In this document: one piece after another, positions 37,201-46,400 of the stretch
How the letters are laid out: each line of letters begins with the position of its first letter
Numbering within the stretch: position 1 is the stretch's first letter
DNA from: a bacterium D16-50
GTDB lineage: Bacteria; Bacillota; Clostridia; Lachnospirales; Lachnospiraceae
Length of the DNA: 64,000 nucleotides
Assembly: GCA_003612485.1 (NCBI GenBank)
Contig: RAZA01000006.1
Location: 1 to 64,000 of the forward strand
Reading direction: 5' to 3'
Notes under the pieces: generated by a model
The model's database searches: none
What the model was told of the DNA's origin: nothing
The model's input: the letters and a program-made list of their open reading frames with translations, nothing else
Made by a program: the position numbers and the translations under genes

Positions 37201-37860
37201 ACCGACCTCGGAAGCGGCTTCAAGATCGCCATGCGGGATCTGGAGATCCGAGGGGCCGGAAACCTGCTGGGAGTGCGCCAGCACGGCCATATGGAGGCAG
37301 TGGGCTACGATTTGTACTGCAAGATGCTCAATGAGGCGGTGCAGACTTTAAAGGGCGTGAAGGTAGCGGAGGATTTCCCTACCCTCATCGATCTGGACGT
37401 GGACGCCTTCATCCCGCCTGCCTATATCGTAAACGAGGTGCAGAAGCTGGATATCTACAAAAGGATCGCAGGCATCGAGAGCGTGAAGGAGCGGGACGAT
37501 ATGAAGGACGAGCTGCTGGATCGTTTCGGGGAGATCCCCAAGTCCGTGGACAACCTGCTGCGCATCGCTCTGATCCGGGTGGCGGCCCACAAGCTGTATA
37601 TGACGGAGATCAAGGGGAAGAACGAGAGAATTCTCTTCACCTTCCATCCCAATGCCGCCCTGAATCCGGCGGGTATTCCGGATCTGCTGAAAAAGCACGG
37701 AAGGGATCTGGCCTTCACCTCCTATGGGAAGGCGTTCTTTACCTACAAATACAAGAGGACGGGGCTGATTGAGACGGATGCGGAGCTTTTGATGGGCAGA
37801 ACCGAGAAGCTTTTGGAGGAGATGAAGGGACTGCTGGAGACAAATCCTCCGGCGCAGTAA
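34273..37860 (+). CDS. mfd: Transcription-repair coupling factor
   Basis: A DNA translocase that removes stalled RNA polymerase and recruits UvrA. The 1195 residues match full-length Mfd: an N-terminal UvrB-like region, a CarD-like polymerase-interacting domain (DYVVHETHGLGIYRGIEKV), and RecG-like helicase domains with Walker A GDVGYGKTE (lysine 674), DEEQ box IIDEEQRFG, LTATPIPRTL, TTIIETGLDI and QLRGRVGRS, then the C-terminal TRCF domain. The ATG is preceded by TAGGAGGCGGAT. It is intact, with normal composition for the backbone. Confidence 0.97.
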   Translation: MQALLAPLKELAEYGDIREELRKNMGRVPGGQSRVTAVTGCVDSQKLHMIYGLGDGFRMKVIVTYSDLKAREILEEYKFYDRNVMLYPAKDLIFFQADIHGNQLVRERVKVLRRLMERKPLTIVTTYAALMAPQVMWDMQEDIIEINLGASLQEERLCRRLVAMGYEKSYQVESPGQFSVRGGIIDIFDLTEENPYRIELWGDEVESMRSFDVLSQRSIEKLESVSVFPATEFVLEKERIQRGLKRLEEEGARQAKLFRDAFQTEEAHRIVTQVKELKEQLLEFQNKVNLEGYIRYFYEDTLTLPDLLARAGEAAGVSFRPVFFVEEPARVKEQAQAIEAEFRESMEQRAKKGYVLPGQMDVLYSGEQVAARLMGCSLVTVSTMESRGYFKADRKIDLAARNVAPYNNSFEALVKDLARFKRSGYRVLLLSGSRTRAKRLAEDLRDQELAAVYTEDPLREVQAGEVVTYYGHVNKGFEYPMLKFVVLSETDIFGAEKKRKKGKKLYQGQKIKDFNELKVGDYVVHETHGLGIYRGIEKVEMEGVVKDYIKIEYRDGGNLYVLATGLDVIQKYASADAKAPKLNRLGSKEWERTKTKVRGAVSQVASDLVELYALRQQSEGYRFEKDTVWQKEFEEMFPFEETEDQLAAIADTKADMESGKVMDRLICGDVGYGKTEIAIRAAFKAVQEGKQVVYLVPTTILAQQHYTTFVQRMKDFPVRVDLMSRFRTPGEIKKTLADLQKGQVDIVIGTHRVLSEDVKFKDLGLLIIDEEQRFGVAHKEKIKKLKENVDVLTLTATPIPRTLHMSLIGIRDMSVLEEAPEDRLPIQTFVCEYNEEMVREAISRELARGGQVYYVYNRVNNIGDVTAQVAALVPEAAVAFAHGQMKEHELEKIMLDFINGEIDVLVSTTIIETGLDISNVNTMIIHDSDNMGLSQLYQLRGRVGRSNRTAYAFLMYKRDKVLKEVAEKRLEAIREFTDLGSGFKIAMRDLEIRGAGNLLGVRQHGHMEAVGYDLYCKMLNEAVQTLKGVKVAEDFPTLIDLDVDAFIPPAYIVNEVQKLDIYKRIAGIESVKERDDMKDELLDRFGEIPKSVDNLLRIALIRVAAHKLYMTEIKGKNERILFTFHPNAALNPAGIPDLLKKHGRDLAFTSYGKAFFTYKYKRTGLIETDAELLMGRTEKLLEEMKGLLETNPPAQ

Positions 37861-37982
37861 AATATCAGGTATTTTCTTCGCAAATAGGTTTTGAGGGAGT
37901 TTTATGACACTCAAAATATGTTACCTTCTATTTCAGAACAGCAATGAAGCTGAAGCTGAATCTGAAGTAGGAGGTAATTTAT

Positions 37983-38096
37983 ATGAAAGGATATCATACG
38001 GCGGAAGGCTATATGGGACTGGTGGAAGGCAGGTACATTCTCTTTGCCTGCGAATCGGATTACCGGGAATATCTGGAAGAATACGATAATGACTGA
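37983..38096 (+). CDS. Conserved-looking 37-residue small protein
   Basis: Encodes MKGYHTAEGYMGLVEGRYIL then FACESDYREYLEEYDND. A strong GGAGG (37970-37974) lies eight bases before the ATG. The composition (aromatic, acidic C-terminus, no membrane segment) and the compact YMG..G.Y.LFA.E.DY.EY pattern resemble short hypothetical proteins I have seen in Lachnospiraceae; this recollection cannot be verified here. Function unknown. Confidence 0.6.
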   Translation: MKGYHTAEGYMGLVEGRYILFACESDYREYLEEYDND

Positions 38097-38182
38097 GAAA
38101 AGGCCGTCTTCGGGGAGAGCCGCGGCATATTTCAGTATATTTGTCAGCAGTATGTTTATGGGATCTTTTTGACCCGAGCGGG

Positions 38183-38211
38183 TTGTATAGAAAGGGACGG
38201 GATGGTATAAT
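38183..38211 (+). promoter_or_regulatory. Promoter upstream of the carboxylesterase gene
   Basis: TTGTAT (38183-38188), a 17-base spacer and TATAAT (38206-38211) with an extended TGG. The -10 lies inside the first copy of a repeated element. Confidence 0.6.
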
Positions 38212-38321
38212 ATCGAAACAAAAGGACATTGTTTCGACTTCTGATTCCATGTGCGCGGAGCGCACGAAATTATGGTATAATATCGAAACAAAAGGACACT
38301 GTTTCGACTTCTGATTCCATG
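38202..38321 (+). repeat. Two 50-bp direct repeats, each with a -10 box and a hairpin
   Basis: Copies at 38202-38251 and 38272-38321 differ at one base. Each starts with ATGGTATAATATCG (extended -10 TGG-TATAAT), then CGAAACA and TGTTTCG separated by eight bases, a seven-bp hairpin. A perfect inverted repeat, GTGCGC-GGA-GCGCAC (38251-38265), joins the copies. Only the first copy has a good -35, so the second may be a weaker start or a protein-binding element. Confidence 0.7.
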
Positions 38322-38431
38322 GGCGCTGAAACGTAGAGGCCGCAGCCGGGAAAACCGCCTTGGAGAGAAAGCCATGGGATGGGTGCGGAAACGTGGAGAC
38401 GAGACTGGAAGAGAAAGGCGAGGAGCGATTT

Positions 38432-39985
38432 ATGGAGCATGTATTCGCAAGGGACGAGAAGACGGCGGTGGTGACCACTGAGGCGGGCAAAGTAAGGGGC
38501 TATCTCTACAACGGCATTTCCATTTTCAAGGGCATCCGGTATGCGCAGGCAAAGCGCTTTCATGCGCCGGAACCGGTAAGGCCTTGGGAGGGGGTCTGGG
38601 ATGCATCCAACTATGGATTTGTCTGTCCGTATGTGGATAAGAAGCCCTGGCTTTCGCAGGAGCTCTATCTGCCCCATCGGTATTGGATCACGGATGAGGA
38701 CTGCCAGAACCTGAATATATGGACGCCCGCCTGCGACGGGGAGAAGCGGCCCGTTCTGGTATGGCTTCACGGGGGCGGGTTCAACATGGGATCCGCCATC
38801 GAGATGGCGGCCTATGACGGGGAGAACATGTGCCGTCTAGGGCAGGTGGTAGTAGTCTCGGTGAATCATCGGCTGAATCTGCTGGGCTATTTTGATCTGT
38901 CGGATTTCGGGGAGGAGTATGCCAATTCGGGGAATGCGGGGACGGATGACCTGATTGCCGCCCTGCGGTGGGTACGGGACAATATCGAAAGGTTCGGGGG
39001 AGATCCGGAGAATGTGACGCTGTTTGGCCAGTCCGGAGGAGGGGCAAAGATCACCGCCCTGCTGCAGTCCCCCGGGGCCGACGGACTGTTTGCCAAGGGA
39101 ATCAACATGAGCGGAGTGCTGCAAAACGGCGTGGTAGGCTCCTATGCCAAGAGCGGAAGGCGGCTTGGGGAAGTGATGATGCAGGAGCTGGGAGTCCATG
39201 GGGTGAAGGAGCTGGAAACGGTTCCATACGAGGCCCTTGCGGCGGCATTCCGGAAGGTCAGGACGGCCCTTGAGGCGGAGGGGGAATATCTGGGGAACCA
39301 GCCCAGACCCAATGAATTCTATGAGGGGGATCCGCTGGCGGTGGGCTTTCGGAAGGAGAGCTTGCATGTGCCCCTTATGGTGGGAACCACTTACGGGGAA
39401 TTCAGCGCCTTCTTGCCGCTGGTCTTTGACAAGAGAACGGCCACGGCACAGGAGGGCAGGCAGGCGGTCAGCGAGATTCTGGGAGAAGAGAAGGCGGCGG
39501 AGCTTCTGCCGGTTTTTGAGAGAATCTATCCCGGACGCAATCCCGGCGACGTGCTGTATCTGGACACGCTATTCAGGGAGCCTACCATGCGCTATGTGCG
39601 GAAGCGGGCAGAACAGGGGGGCAGGGTCTATTCCTATCTCTTTGATCAGGACATGCCCATAGACGGCGGCAGGACACCATGGCACTGCGCGGACATTCCA
39701 TTCGTGTTCCACAACACGGAGCATGTGCCCGGCGTACAGCAGAAGGGAATGACGGACAGGCTGGAGAGCCAGCTGTTCGAGAGTGTGCTCGCTTTTGCCA
39801 GAAAGGGGGATCCGGGCCATGAGGGTATCCCGGAATGGCCTGTCAGCACGTCCTTGGAAGAGCATACCATGGTGTTCGGCAGTCCCACGGAGCTGAGGAG
39901 CAATCATGACGTGGAGCTGATTCCTCTGGCGCAGAAAAATCTTGCCGGAAGCTTTGAGAAGCTGTTGGAGAGGAAAAAAGCCTGA
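38432..39985 (+). CDS. Type B carboxylesterase/lipase
   Basis: A 517-residue alpha/beta hydrolase of the PnbA/cholinesterase family. The oxyanion-hole stretch is VWLHGGGFNMGS, and the nucleophile is S201 in LFGQSGGGAK. The acid and histidine should lie in the central and C-terminal parts (a candidate His is in TPWHCADIPFVFHN). No signal peptide is seen, so it is cytoplasmic. The start at 38432 is set by GAGGAG six bases upstream; the frame extends 72 bases further 5'. It hydrolyses carboxylic esters of unknown origin. It is monocistronic, between two repeat arrays. Confidence 0.88.
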   Translation: MEHVFARDEKTAVVTTEAGKVRGYLYNGISIFKGIRYAQAKRFHAPEPVRPWEGVWDASNYGFVCPYVDKKPWLSQELYLPHRYWITDEDCQNLNIWTPACDGEKRPVLVWLHGGGFNMGSAIEMAAYDGENMCRLGQVVVVSVNHRLNLLGYFDLSDFGEEYANSGNAGTDDLIAALRWVRDNIERFGGDPENVTLFGQSGGGAKITALLQSPGADGLFAKGINMSGVLQNGVVGSYAKSGRRLGEVMMQELGVHGVKELETVPYEALAAAFRKVRTALEAEGEYLGNQPRPNEFYEGDPLAVGFRKESLHVPLMVGTTYGEFSAFLPLVFDKRTATAQEGRQAVSEILGEEKAAELLPVFERIYPGRNPGDVLYLDTLFREPTMRYVRKRAEQGGRVYSYLFDQDMPIDGGRTPWHCADIPFVFHNTEHVPGVQQKGMTDRLESQLFESVLAFARKGDPGHEGIPEWPVSTSLEEHTMVFGSPTELRSNHDVELIPLAQKNLAGSFEKLLERKKA

Positions 39986-39988
39986 TTC

Positions 39989-40112
39989 TGTAGAATAAAA
40001 GTGATGTAGAATAAAAGTCATGTAGAATAAAAGTGATGTGGAATAACATGCAGAATAAATACTGTGCAGAATAAATACTGTGTAGAATGAAAATCATGTA
40101 AGATAAGAATCA
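39989..40112. repeat. Degenerate 16-bp tandem repeats after the carboxylesterase gene
   Basis: Eight units of the type TGTAGAATAAAAGTGA lie end to end (one shortened to 12 bases), with variants TGCAGAATAAATACTG and TGTAGAATGAAAATCA. The array is AT-rich and non-coding and lies between convergent genes. Confidence 0.8.
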
Positions 40113-40128
40113 TTTAGGTAGAAATGAA

Positions 40129-40166
40129 GAGGGCTGCCGCGCTTATTGATCTGTGCGGCAGCCCTC
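40129..40166 (-). terminator. Terminator of spoVT
   Basis: GAGGGCTGCCGC (40129-40140) and GCGGCAGCCCTC (40155-40166) form a perfect 12-bp stem. TTCATTTC follows on the minus strand; it may also stop transcripts arriving from the esterase side. Confidence 0.7.
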
Positions 40167-40173
40167 TCGGGGT

Positions 40174-40719
40174 TTATTGTTCCATCTGTCTTCCCAGAAA
40201 GCCTGCAGCGGAGAGCAGGAGCTTTTGTTCCACCTCTCCCATGCGGCCCTTGTTGTCGCTCTGCAGCAGCACCACGCTGCCGATGATGTCGCCCTCACAG
40301 AGGATGGGAGCGATGGCTTCATGTTGATAATCGTCCCCGCCCTCGTCGCAGACGGGAATGAAGCTCCGGTCTCCTCTGGAGGCCATGATGGTCTCTCTAT
40401 TGTGAATCTTTTCATCCATCTGTTTGCTGACGGATTTGTTCACCATCTGTTTGTAGCCTCCTGCCGCTGCAATGAATTGATCCCTGTCTGCGATCAATGC
40501 CGCATGGCCGGAGACCTGAGCGAGGCTTTCCGCATACTGCTTGGCAAATGTGGTCATCTCGCCTATGGGCGAGTATTTTTTCAGGATGACTTGTCCCTCC
40601 TTGTCGGTGAAGATCTCCAACGGGTCTGATTCCCTGATATGGAGCGTCCTGCGGATTTCCTTGGGGATGACAATTCTGCCCAGATCATCTATTCGTCTTA
40701 CGATTCCTGTTGCTTTCAT
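40174..40719 (-). CDS. spoVT: Stage V sporulation protein T
   Basis: A 181-residue AbrB-superfamily regulator of forespore gene expression. The N-terminal swapped-hairpin domain (MKATGIVRRIDDLGRIVIPK, residues 1-50) is nearly the SpoVT consensus. The C-terminal GAF-like domain (about 55-178) is of the expected length. SpoVT acts in the forespore downstream of SigG. The upstream sequence has a SigG-like promoter. The gene stands alone between a hairpin terminator and pncB. Confidence 0.96.
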   Translation of the reverse strand: MKATGIVRRIDDLGRIVIPKEIRRTLHIRESDPLEIFTDKEGQVILKKYSPIGEMTTFAKQYAESLAQVSGHAALIADRDQFIAAAGGYKQMVNKSVSKQMDEKIHNRETIMASRGDRSFIPVCDEGGDDYQHEAIAPILCEGDIIGSVVLLQSDNKGRMGEVEQKLLLSAAGFLGRQMEQ

Positions 40720-40770
40720 AGTTACGTTCCTCCGTTTGTGGTGTCAATCTTTTATCCCTTGACGTGGAGT

Positions 40771-40799
40771 TAGTATCTGTAAAAAAAGGAATTATATGC
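40771..40799 (-). promoter_or_regulatory. SigG-like forespore promoter of spoVT
   Basis: Minus strand: GCATA (40795-40799), a 17-base spacer and GATACTA (40771-40777), close to the SigG pattern G[A/C]AT[A/G] with CATnnTA. The spacing is one base shorter than the usual 18. spoVT is known to be SigG-dependent in Bacillus subtilis, which supports the reading. Confidence 0.5.
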
Positions 40800-40839
40800 A
40801 AATAGAATTTATGTACAGGCGCAAGGTTTTGCCGGGGCC

Positions 40840-42300
40840 TTAGCGCTGGACTTCGCTCATTTTTTTCAGAAGCTCGATCTTGGTGTCGTAGAGCTTCTGG
40901 GATAGATCCACATACACCTGCTGAGGGTTCACCAGACGCTTGGTTTCATCCCAGAGAGTTTCCAGCTCTTGCTGGCAGTACGCCCGAATGTCCATGACCT
41001 GAGGAGAGGTATAGCAGCACTTGCCCTCTTTGAAGATATGCTCCATCAGGGGACGCAGGATGTAGGCGCCTGCCTTCAGCAGGGTTCTTTTCCAAGGCTC
41101 CTGAGGGTCGAAGAGTTCCAGATCGCTGTTTTCGCTGTAATGCTCCTCTGCCAGACAGATAAGGTCTGCCTTCAGTTTGCCGCTTTCTTTTTCGTAGATG
41201 CGGTAGATTTTCTTGTCTCCGGGATTTGTGACTTTTTCGCTGTTTTCCGAGAGCTTGATCTTCGGGATGAAATGACCGTCCTCTCCCCGGATGGCAGCCA
41301 GCTTGTAGACGCCTCCGAAGGAGGGATTGTCCTTGGAGGTGATCAGGTTGGTTCCTACGCCCCAGGAAGTGATGGCGGCGCCCTGAGCCTTCAGGCTGTC
41401 TATGAGGTATTCGTCAAGATCGTTGGAGGCGGAGATCACCGCATCGGGGAACCCTGCATCGTCCAGCATCTTTCTGGCTTTTTTTGACAGATAAGCCAGA
41501 TCTCCGCTGTCCAGACGGATGCCGTAGAAGCTTAAAGGTATGCCGGCTTCCCGCATTTCGGAGAACACCCGGATGGCGTTGGGCACTCCGGATTTTAAGG
41601 TGTCGTAGGTGTCCACCAGCAGGATGCAGGCGCCGGGATACATGTCCGCATAGGCCTTGAAAGCGGTGTATTCATCGGGGAAGCTCATGATCCAGCTGTG
41701 GGCGTGGGTGCCTTTTACGGGCACGCCGAAGAGCTGGCCGCAGAGGACATTGCTGGTGCCTACGCAGCCGCCGATGACGGCGGCTCTGGCCCCATAGGTT
41801 CCCGCATCGGGCCCCTGAGCCCGGCGCAGCCCGAACTCCATAATGCCGTCTCCTTTGGCGGCGTAGCAGACTCTGGCGGCCTTGGTGGCGATGAGGCTCT
41901 GATGGTTGATGATGTTTAAGATGGCGGTCTCCACCAGCTGGGCCTCCATGATGGGGGCGATCACCTTGATCACCGGCTCTCTGGGAAACATGACGGTTCC
42001 CTCAGGGATGGCGTAGATGTCGCCGGAAAACCGGAAAGTGCTCAAATAATCCAGAAAATCTTTCTGGAATATGCCCAGAGAGGCCAGATAATCGATATCC
42101 TCGCTGTCGAAGCGCAGCTCTTGTATGTATTTGATGACCTGCTCCAAGCCGGCGCATATGGCGTATCCGCCGTCGCAGGGATTTTTGCGGTAAAAGGCGT
42201 CGAAGATGACTGTCTCATTGCGGTTTTTGTTTTTGAAATAGCCCTGCATCATGGTAAGCTCATAGAGATCCGTCATCAATGTGAGATTCTGTCTGTCCAT
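40840..42300 (-). CDS. pncB: Nicotinate phosphoribosyltransferase
   Basis: Converts nicotinate and PRPP to nicotinate mononucleotide in NAD salvage. The 486 residues carry the family N-terminus LMTDLYELTMMQGY, GLRRAQGPDAGTYGARAAV, the histidine region KGTHAHSWIMSF (expected phosphohistidine site) and IRLDSGDLAYLSKKAR. This is the longer class found in Firmicutes. GAAAGAGGA precedes the ATG. It diverges from a small HTH protein gene. Confidence 0.95.
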   Translation of the reverse strand: MDRQNLTLMTDLYELTMMQGYFKNKNRNETVIFDAFYRKNPCDGGYAICAGLEQVIKYIQELRFDSEDIDYLASLGIFQKDFLDYLSTFRFSGDIYAIPEGTVMFPREPVIKVIAPIMEAQLVETAILNIINHQSLIATKAARVCYAAKGDGIMEFGLRRAQGPDAGTYGARAAVIGGCVGTSNVLCGQLFGVPVKGTHAHSWIMSFPDEYTAFKAYADMYPGACILLVDTYDTLKSGVPNAIRVFSEMREAGIPLSFYGIRLDSGDLAYLSKKARKMLDDAGFPDAVISASNDLDEYLIDSLKAQGAAITSWGVGTNLITSKDNPSFGGVYKLAAIRGEDGHFIPKIKLSENSEKVTNPGDKKIYRIYEKESGKLKADLICLAEEHYSENSDLELFDPQEPWKRTLLKAGAYILRPLMEHIFKEGKCCYTSPQVMDIRAYCQQELETLWDETKRLVNPQQVYVDLSQKLYDTKIELLKKMSEVQR

Positions 42301-42461
42301 AGATTCCTCTTTCTGCCGTGGCGGTGGATTTTAACAGTTCTTTTTCTATTATAAGCGGAAGAGGGCAGAAATACAATCCCGGAAGATGCAAACTCTACGA
42401 AACGTAGGTTGCATTCTGCTGCGGAAGGATATACGCTGATTTCGGAAGGGGGTAAGCGGAT

Positions 42462-42893
42462 ATGGATCAAATAAAGAGCGGAAGATTTCTTGCGGCTTGC
42501 CGGAAGGAAAAGGATCTGACTCAGCGCCAGCTGGCAGAGATTCTTCACGTCAGCGATAAGACTGTGTCGAAATGGGAAACGGGAAAGGGACTGCCGGAAG
42601 CCCAGCTCATGCTGCCGCTGTGCGAGGCGCTGGGAATCAGCGTGAATGAACTGCTTTCGGGGGAGAGGCTGACGGAAACCGAATATCAGAGAAAGGCGGA
42701 GGAAAACATGGTGAATCTGGTAGAGGGGCAGAAGGGGAGACAAGGCGTAGGCTCCGGCGTGAAGACGGGCATCGGCTTTGGGGCGGCGCTGGCCATGGTG
42801 CTTTCCTATCATACCTATACCTCAGTGTGGCTTGCCATACTGCATGGCATTCTGGGATGGGTTTATGTGGTGTATCATATGCTCAGATTTTAG
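42462..42893 (+). CDS. XRE-family HTH protein with C-terminal membrane segments
   Basis: A 143-residue protein. Residues 6-62 form a Cro/CI helix-turn-helix (DLTQRQLAEILHVSDKTVSK). A charged linker follows, then two hydrophobic stretches (GFGAALAMVLSYHTYTSVWL, and the tail after it) that would anchor it in the membrane. Short membrane-bound XRE regulators of this kind are common in Clostridia, usually with unknown targets. A GGAAGGGGG site precedes the ATG. Confidence 0.8.
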   Translation: MDQIKSGRFLAACRKEKDLTQRQLAEILHVSDKTVSKWETGKGLPEAQLMLPLCEALGISVNELLSGERLTETEYQRKAEENMVNLVEGQKGRQGVGSGVKTGIGFGAALAMVLSYHTYTSVWLAILHGILGWVYVVYHMLRF

Positions 42894-42940
42894 GGTCATG
42901 TAAATTTGGCGCGGAGTTTTGGTGTTCTTACATTTTGGGC

Positions 42941-42970
42941 TTGACAAAAGAAAACCCCAAAGGCTATAAT
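42941..42970 (+). promoter_or_regulatory. Strong promoter of the T-box-ileS transcript
   Basis: Perfect TTGACA (42941-42946), an 18-base spacer and perfect TATAAT (42965-42970). The expected start is near 42977, just before the T-box leader. Confidence 0.8.
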
Positions 42971-42977
42971 GGCATAT

Positions 42978-43352
42978 CATGACATGGACGCCCTTTCAAA
43001 TAGAGGGCATACTTCATGATAGGAAAATGCAGTGCAAAACACAGACAGCAAATGCCATGACGAAGAGAGTAGCCGTTTTGGGAAAGCAGCAGCGAGCCGG
43101 TGAGGGTGGGAGACCGGTGCCGGTAGCGGGACGGTGAAGATCACTTCCGAGCAGCCAGAGCCAAAGGAGGGGGAAACCCTGACCCCGGTAGTTGTGGACG
43201 GCATTCCCCCGTTACGGGAAAGCGTATGGATTCCGAAGGCCCTCTACAGCCTTCTGCTTCAGAAGGGGAGTGAACGCTTGTCGGGAGAGTGCGATGTAAT
43301 AGGTGGTGAAACGAATGCATGGGCTTCGTCCTTTTACGGACGGAGCCTTTTT
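42978..43352 (+). promoter_or_regulatory. T-box riboswitch, isoleucine type, controlling ileS
   Basis: The leader has the T-box parts in order: a stem I AGTAG bulge (about 43068), the distal loop region CAGCGAGCCGGTGAG, a specifier loop in GTGAAG-ATC-ACTTCC where ATC (43140-43142) is an isoleucine codon, then the antiterminator bulge AATAGGTGGTGAAACG. Its TGGT (43304-43307) can pair with the ACCA end of uncharged tRNA-Ile. The terminator GGCTTCGTCC (43322-43331) with GGACGGAGCC (43338-43347) and TTTTT follows. Uncharged tRNA-Ile would favour read-through into ileS. Confidence 0.88.
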
Positions 43353-43415
43353 GTATAGGCATGGAAGTCTATAGACATTGGGAAACAATCAGATCAGAAA
43401 GGAAGGGATCACAGA

Positions 43416-46400
43416 ATGTATAAGCCAGTTTCCGCTAATCTAAGCATTGTGGAACGAGAGAAGGAAGTGGAGAAGTTCTGGAGGGAGGAGGATATCTTCC
43501 GAAAGAGCATGGACAGCCGCAGGGAAGGGCCGGTCTATACCTTTTATGACGGACCGCCCACGGCCAACGGTAAGCCTCACATCGGCCATGTGGAGACCAG
43601 AGCCATCAAGGACATGATCCCCAGATACCGCGCCATGAAGGGCTGCATGGTGCCCCGAAAGGCGGGCTGGGACACTCACGGCCTGCCCGTGGAGCTTGAG
43701 GTGGAAAAGCTTCTGGGGCTGGACGGCAAAGAGCAGATCGAGGAGTACGGCCTTGCGCCCTTCATTGACAAGTGCAAGGAGAGCGTCTGGAAGTACAAGG
43801 GAATGTGGGAGGATTTTTCCGGCTCCGTGGGCTTCTGGGCGGATATGGACGATCCCTATGTGACCTATGACGATAATTTCATAGAATCCGAGTGGTGGGC
43901 GCTGAAGACTATCTGGTCCAAGGGGCTTTTGTACAAGGGCTTCAAGATCGTGCCCTATTGTCCCCGCTGCGGAACCCCTCTTTCCAGCCATGAGGTGGCG
44001 CAGGGCTACAAGGCGGTGAAGGAGCGCTCCGCGGTGGCAAGATTTAAGTGTGTGGGGGAGGAGGCCTATTTCCTTGCCTGGACCACCACGCCCTGGACGC
44101 TGCCCTCCAACGTGGCGCTGTGCGTGAACCCGGAGGAGACCTACGTGAAGGTGAAGGCAGCGGACGGATATATCTATTATATGGCGCAGGATCTGCTGGA
44201 GCAGGTTCTGGGCGGTCTGGCGGAAGAGGGAAAGCCCGCCTACGAGGTGCTGGAGACTTATAGGGGAAAGGATCTGGAATATCGGGAGTACGAGCCTCTG
44301 TTTTCCTGCTCCGGGGAGGAGGCTGCCAGACAGGGCAAGAAGGCCCATTACGTGACCTGCGACTCCTATGTCACCATGTCTGACGGTACTGGAATCGTCC
44401 ATATTGCCCCGGCCTTCGGTGAAGATGATGCCAACGTGGGCAGAAAGTACGGCCTGCCCTTGGTGCAGTTTGTGGACGGCAGGGGAAACATGACTCAGGA
44501 GACGCCCTATGCAGGGAAGTTCGTGAAGGATGCGGACCCGGATATCATCCGGGATCTGGACACGCAAAACAAGCTGTTTTCCGCGCCCAAGTTCGAGCAT
44601 GACTATCCCTTCTGCTGGCGCTGCAATACGCCCTTGATCTATTACGCCAGAGAGTCCTGGTTCATCAAGATGACTGCGGTGAAGGACGACTTGGTGCGAA
44701 ACAACAAGACCATCAACTGGATCCCGCCCACCATCGGGGAGGGGCGCTTCGGCAACTGGCTGGAGAACATTCAGGACTGGGGCATCTCCAGGAACCGTTA
44801 TTGGGGAACTCCGCTGAATATCTGGGAATGTGAGTGCGGACATATGGAGTGCGTGGGCAGCCGGCAGGAGCTGTGCACCCTCACCGGCAGTCAGGAAGCC
44901 GGCAGCGTGGAGCTCCATAGGCCCTATATCGATCAGATCACCTTCCCCTGCCCTAAGTGCGGCAAGACCATGAAGCGTGTGCCGGAGGTCATCGACTGCT
45001 GGTTCGATTCCGGGGCCATGCCCTTTGCCCAGCATCATTACCCCTTCGAGAACAAGGAACTTTTTGAGCAGCAGTTTCCGGCGAAGTTCATCTCCGAGGC
45101 CGTGGACCAGACCAGAGGATGGTTCTACTCCCTTTTGGCCGAGTCCACCTTGCTGTTCAACAAAGCGCCCTACGAGAACGTGATTGTTCTGGGGCTGGTG
45201 GCGGACGAGGACGGACAGAAGATGAGCAAGTCCAAAGGAAACGTGGTGGATCCCTTCGAGGCTCTGGGGGCTTACGGGGCGGATGCCATCAGATGGTATT
45301 TTTATACCAGCGCCGCTCCCTGGCTGCCCAAGCGTTTTTCCGGCAAGACCGTGCTGGAGGGACAGCATAAGTTTCTGGATAAGCTTTGGAACACCTATAC
45401 CTTCTTTGTGCTGTATGCCAATATTGACGGTTTCGACGCCTCCAAATATAGTCTGGAATATGAAAAGCTTCCCGTGATGGACAGATGGCTGCTGTCCAGA
45501 CTGAATACGGTGGTGGGGCAGGTGGATCAGAACCTGGACAAATACCGGATTCCGGAAGCCGCCAAGGCCCTGCAGGATTTCGTGGAGGAGATGAGCAACT
45601 GGTACGTGCGCCGCAGCAGGGAGCGCTTCTGGGCCAAGGGCATGGAGCAGGACAAGATCAATGCCTACATGACTTTGCACCGGGCGCTGGTGACGGTGTG
45701 CAAGGCTGCCGCGCCCATGATTCCCTTTATGACGGAAGAAATTTACCGGAATTTGGTGTGCAGCACGGATTCTTCGGCACCGGAGAGCATTCACTTGTGC
45801 GACTTCCCTGCAGTGGAGGAGGCCTTCGTGGACAAGAGGCTGGAGGCGGACATGGAGGAAGTGCTGGAGGCGGTAGTGCTGGGAAGGGCCTGCCGCAACA
45901 CGGTGAGCATCAAGAACCGTCAGCCCATCAGCAGAATGTATGTGAAGACGGGAGCCGCAGCGGGCAGTTTGCCGGAGGACGGCGCAGGAGAGACGCTTGT
46001 AGGGGAATCCGCAGGAGCGCTGGGCAGCTTTTACACCGAGATCATCGAGGATGAGCTGAACGTGAAGGAAGTGGTGTACACGGAAGATGTACGTGACTAC
46101 ACCACCTATGCCTTCAAGCCCCAGCTGCGCGCGGTGGGCCCCAAGTACGGAAAGCAGCTGGGCGCCATCCAGAAGGCGCTTGCCTCCCTTGACGGCAATG
46201 CCGCCATGGAGGAGCTGAATCAGGCGGGAAAGCTTGAGTTTGACGCAAACGGCGTGAAGGTGGAGCTGACCAAGGAGGACCTGCTTATCGACATGACCCA
46301 GAAGGAGGGCTATGTGTCTCAGGAAAACGGGAGGATGACCGTGGTGCTGGACACGAACCTGACGGAGGAGCTGGTGGAGGAGGGCTTCGTGTATGAGCTC

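Noticed and set aside
38202..38321. Ends of an insertion sequence
   Set aside because: The copies are direct rather than inverted, 70 bases apart, and no transposase is present.
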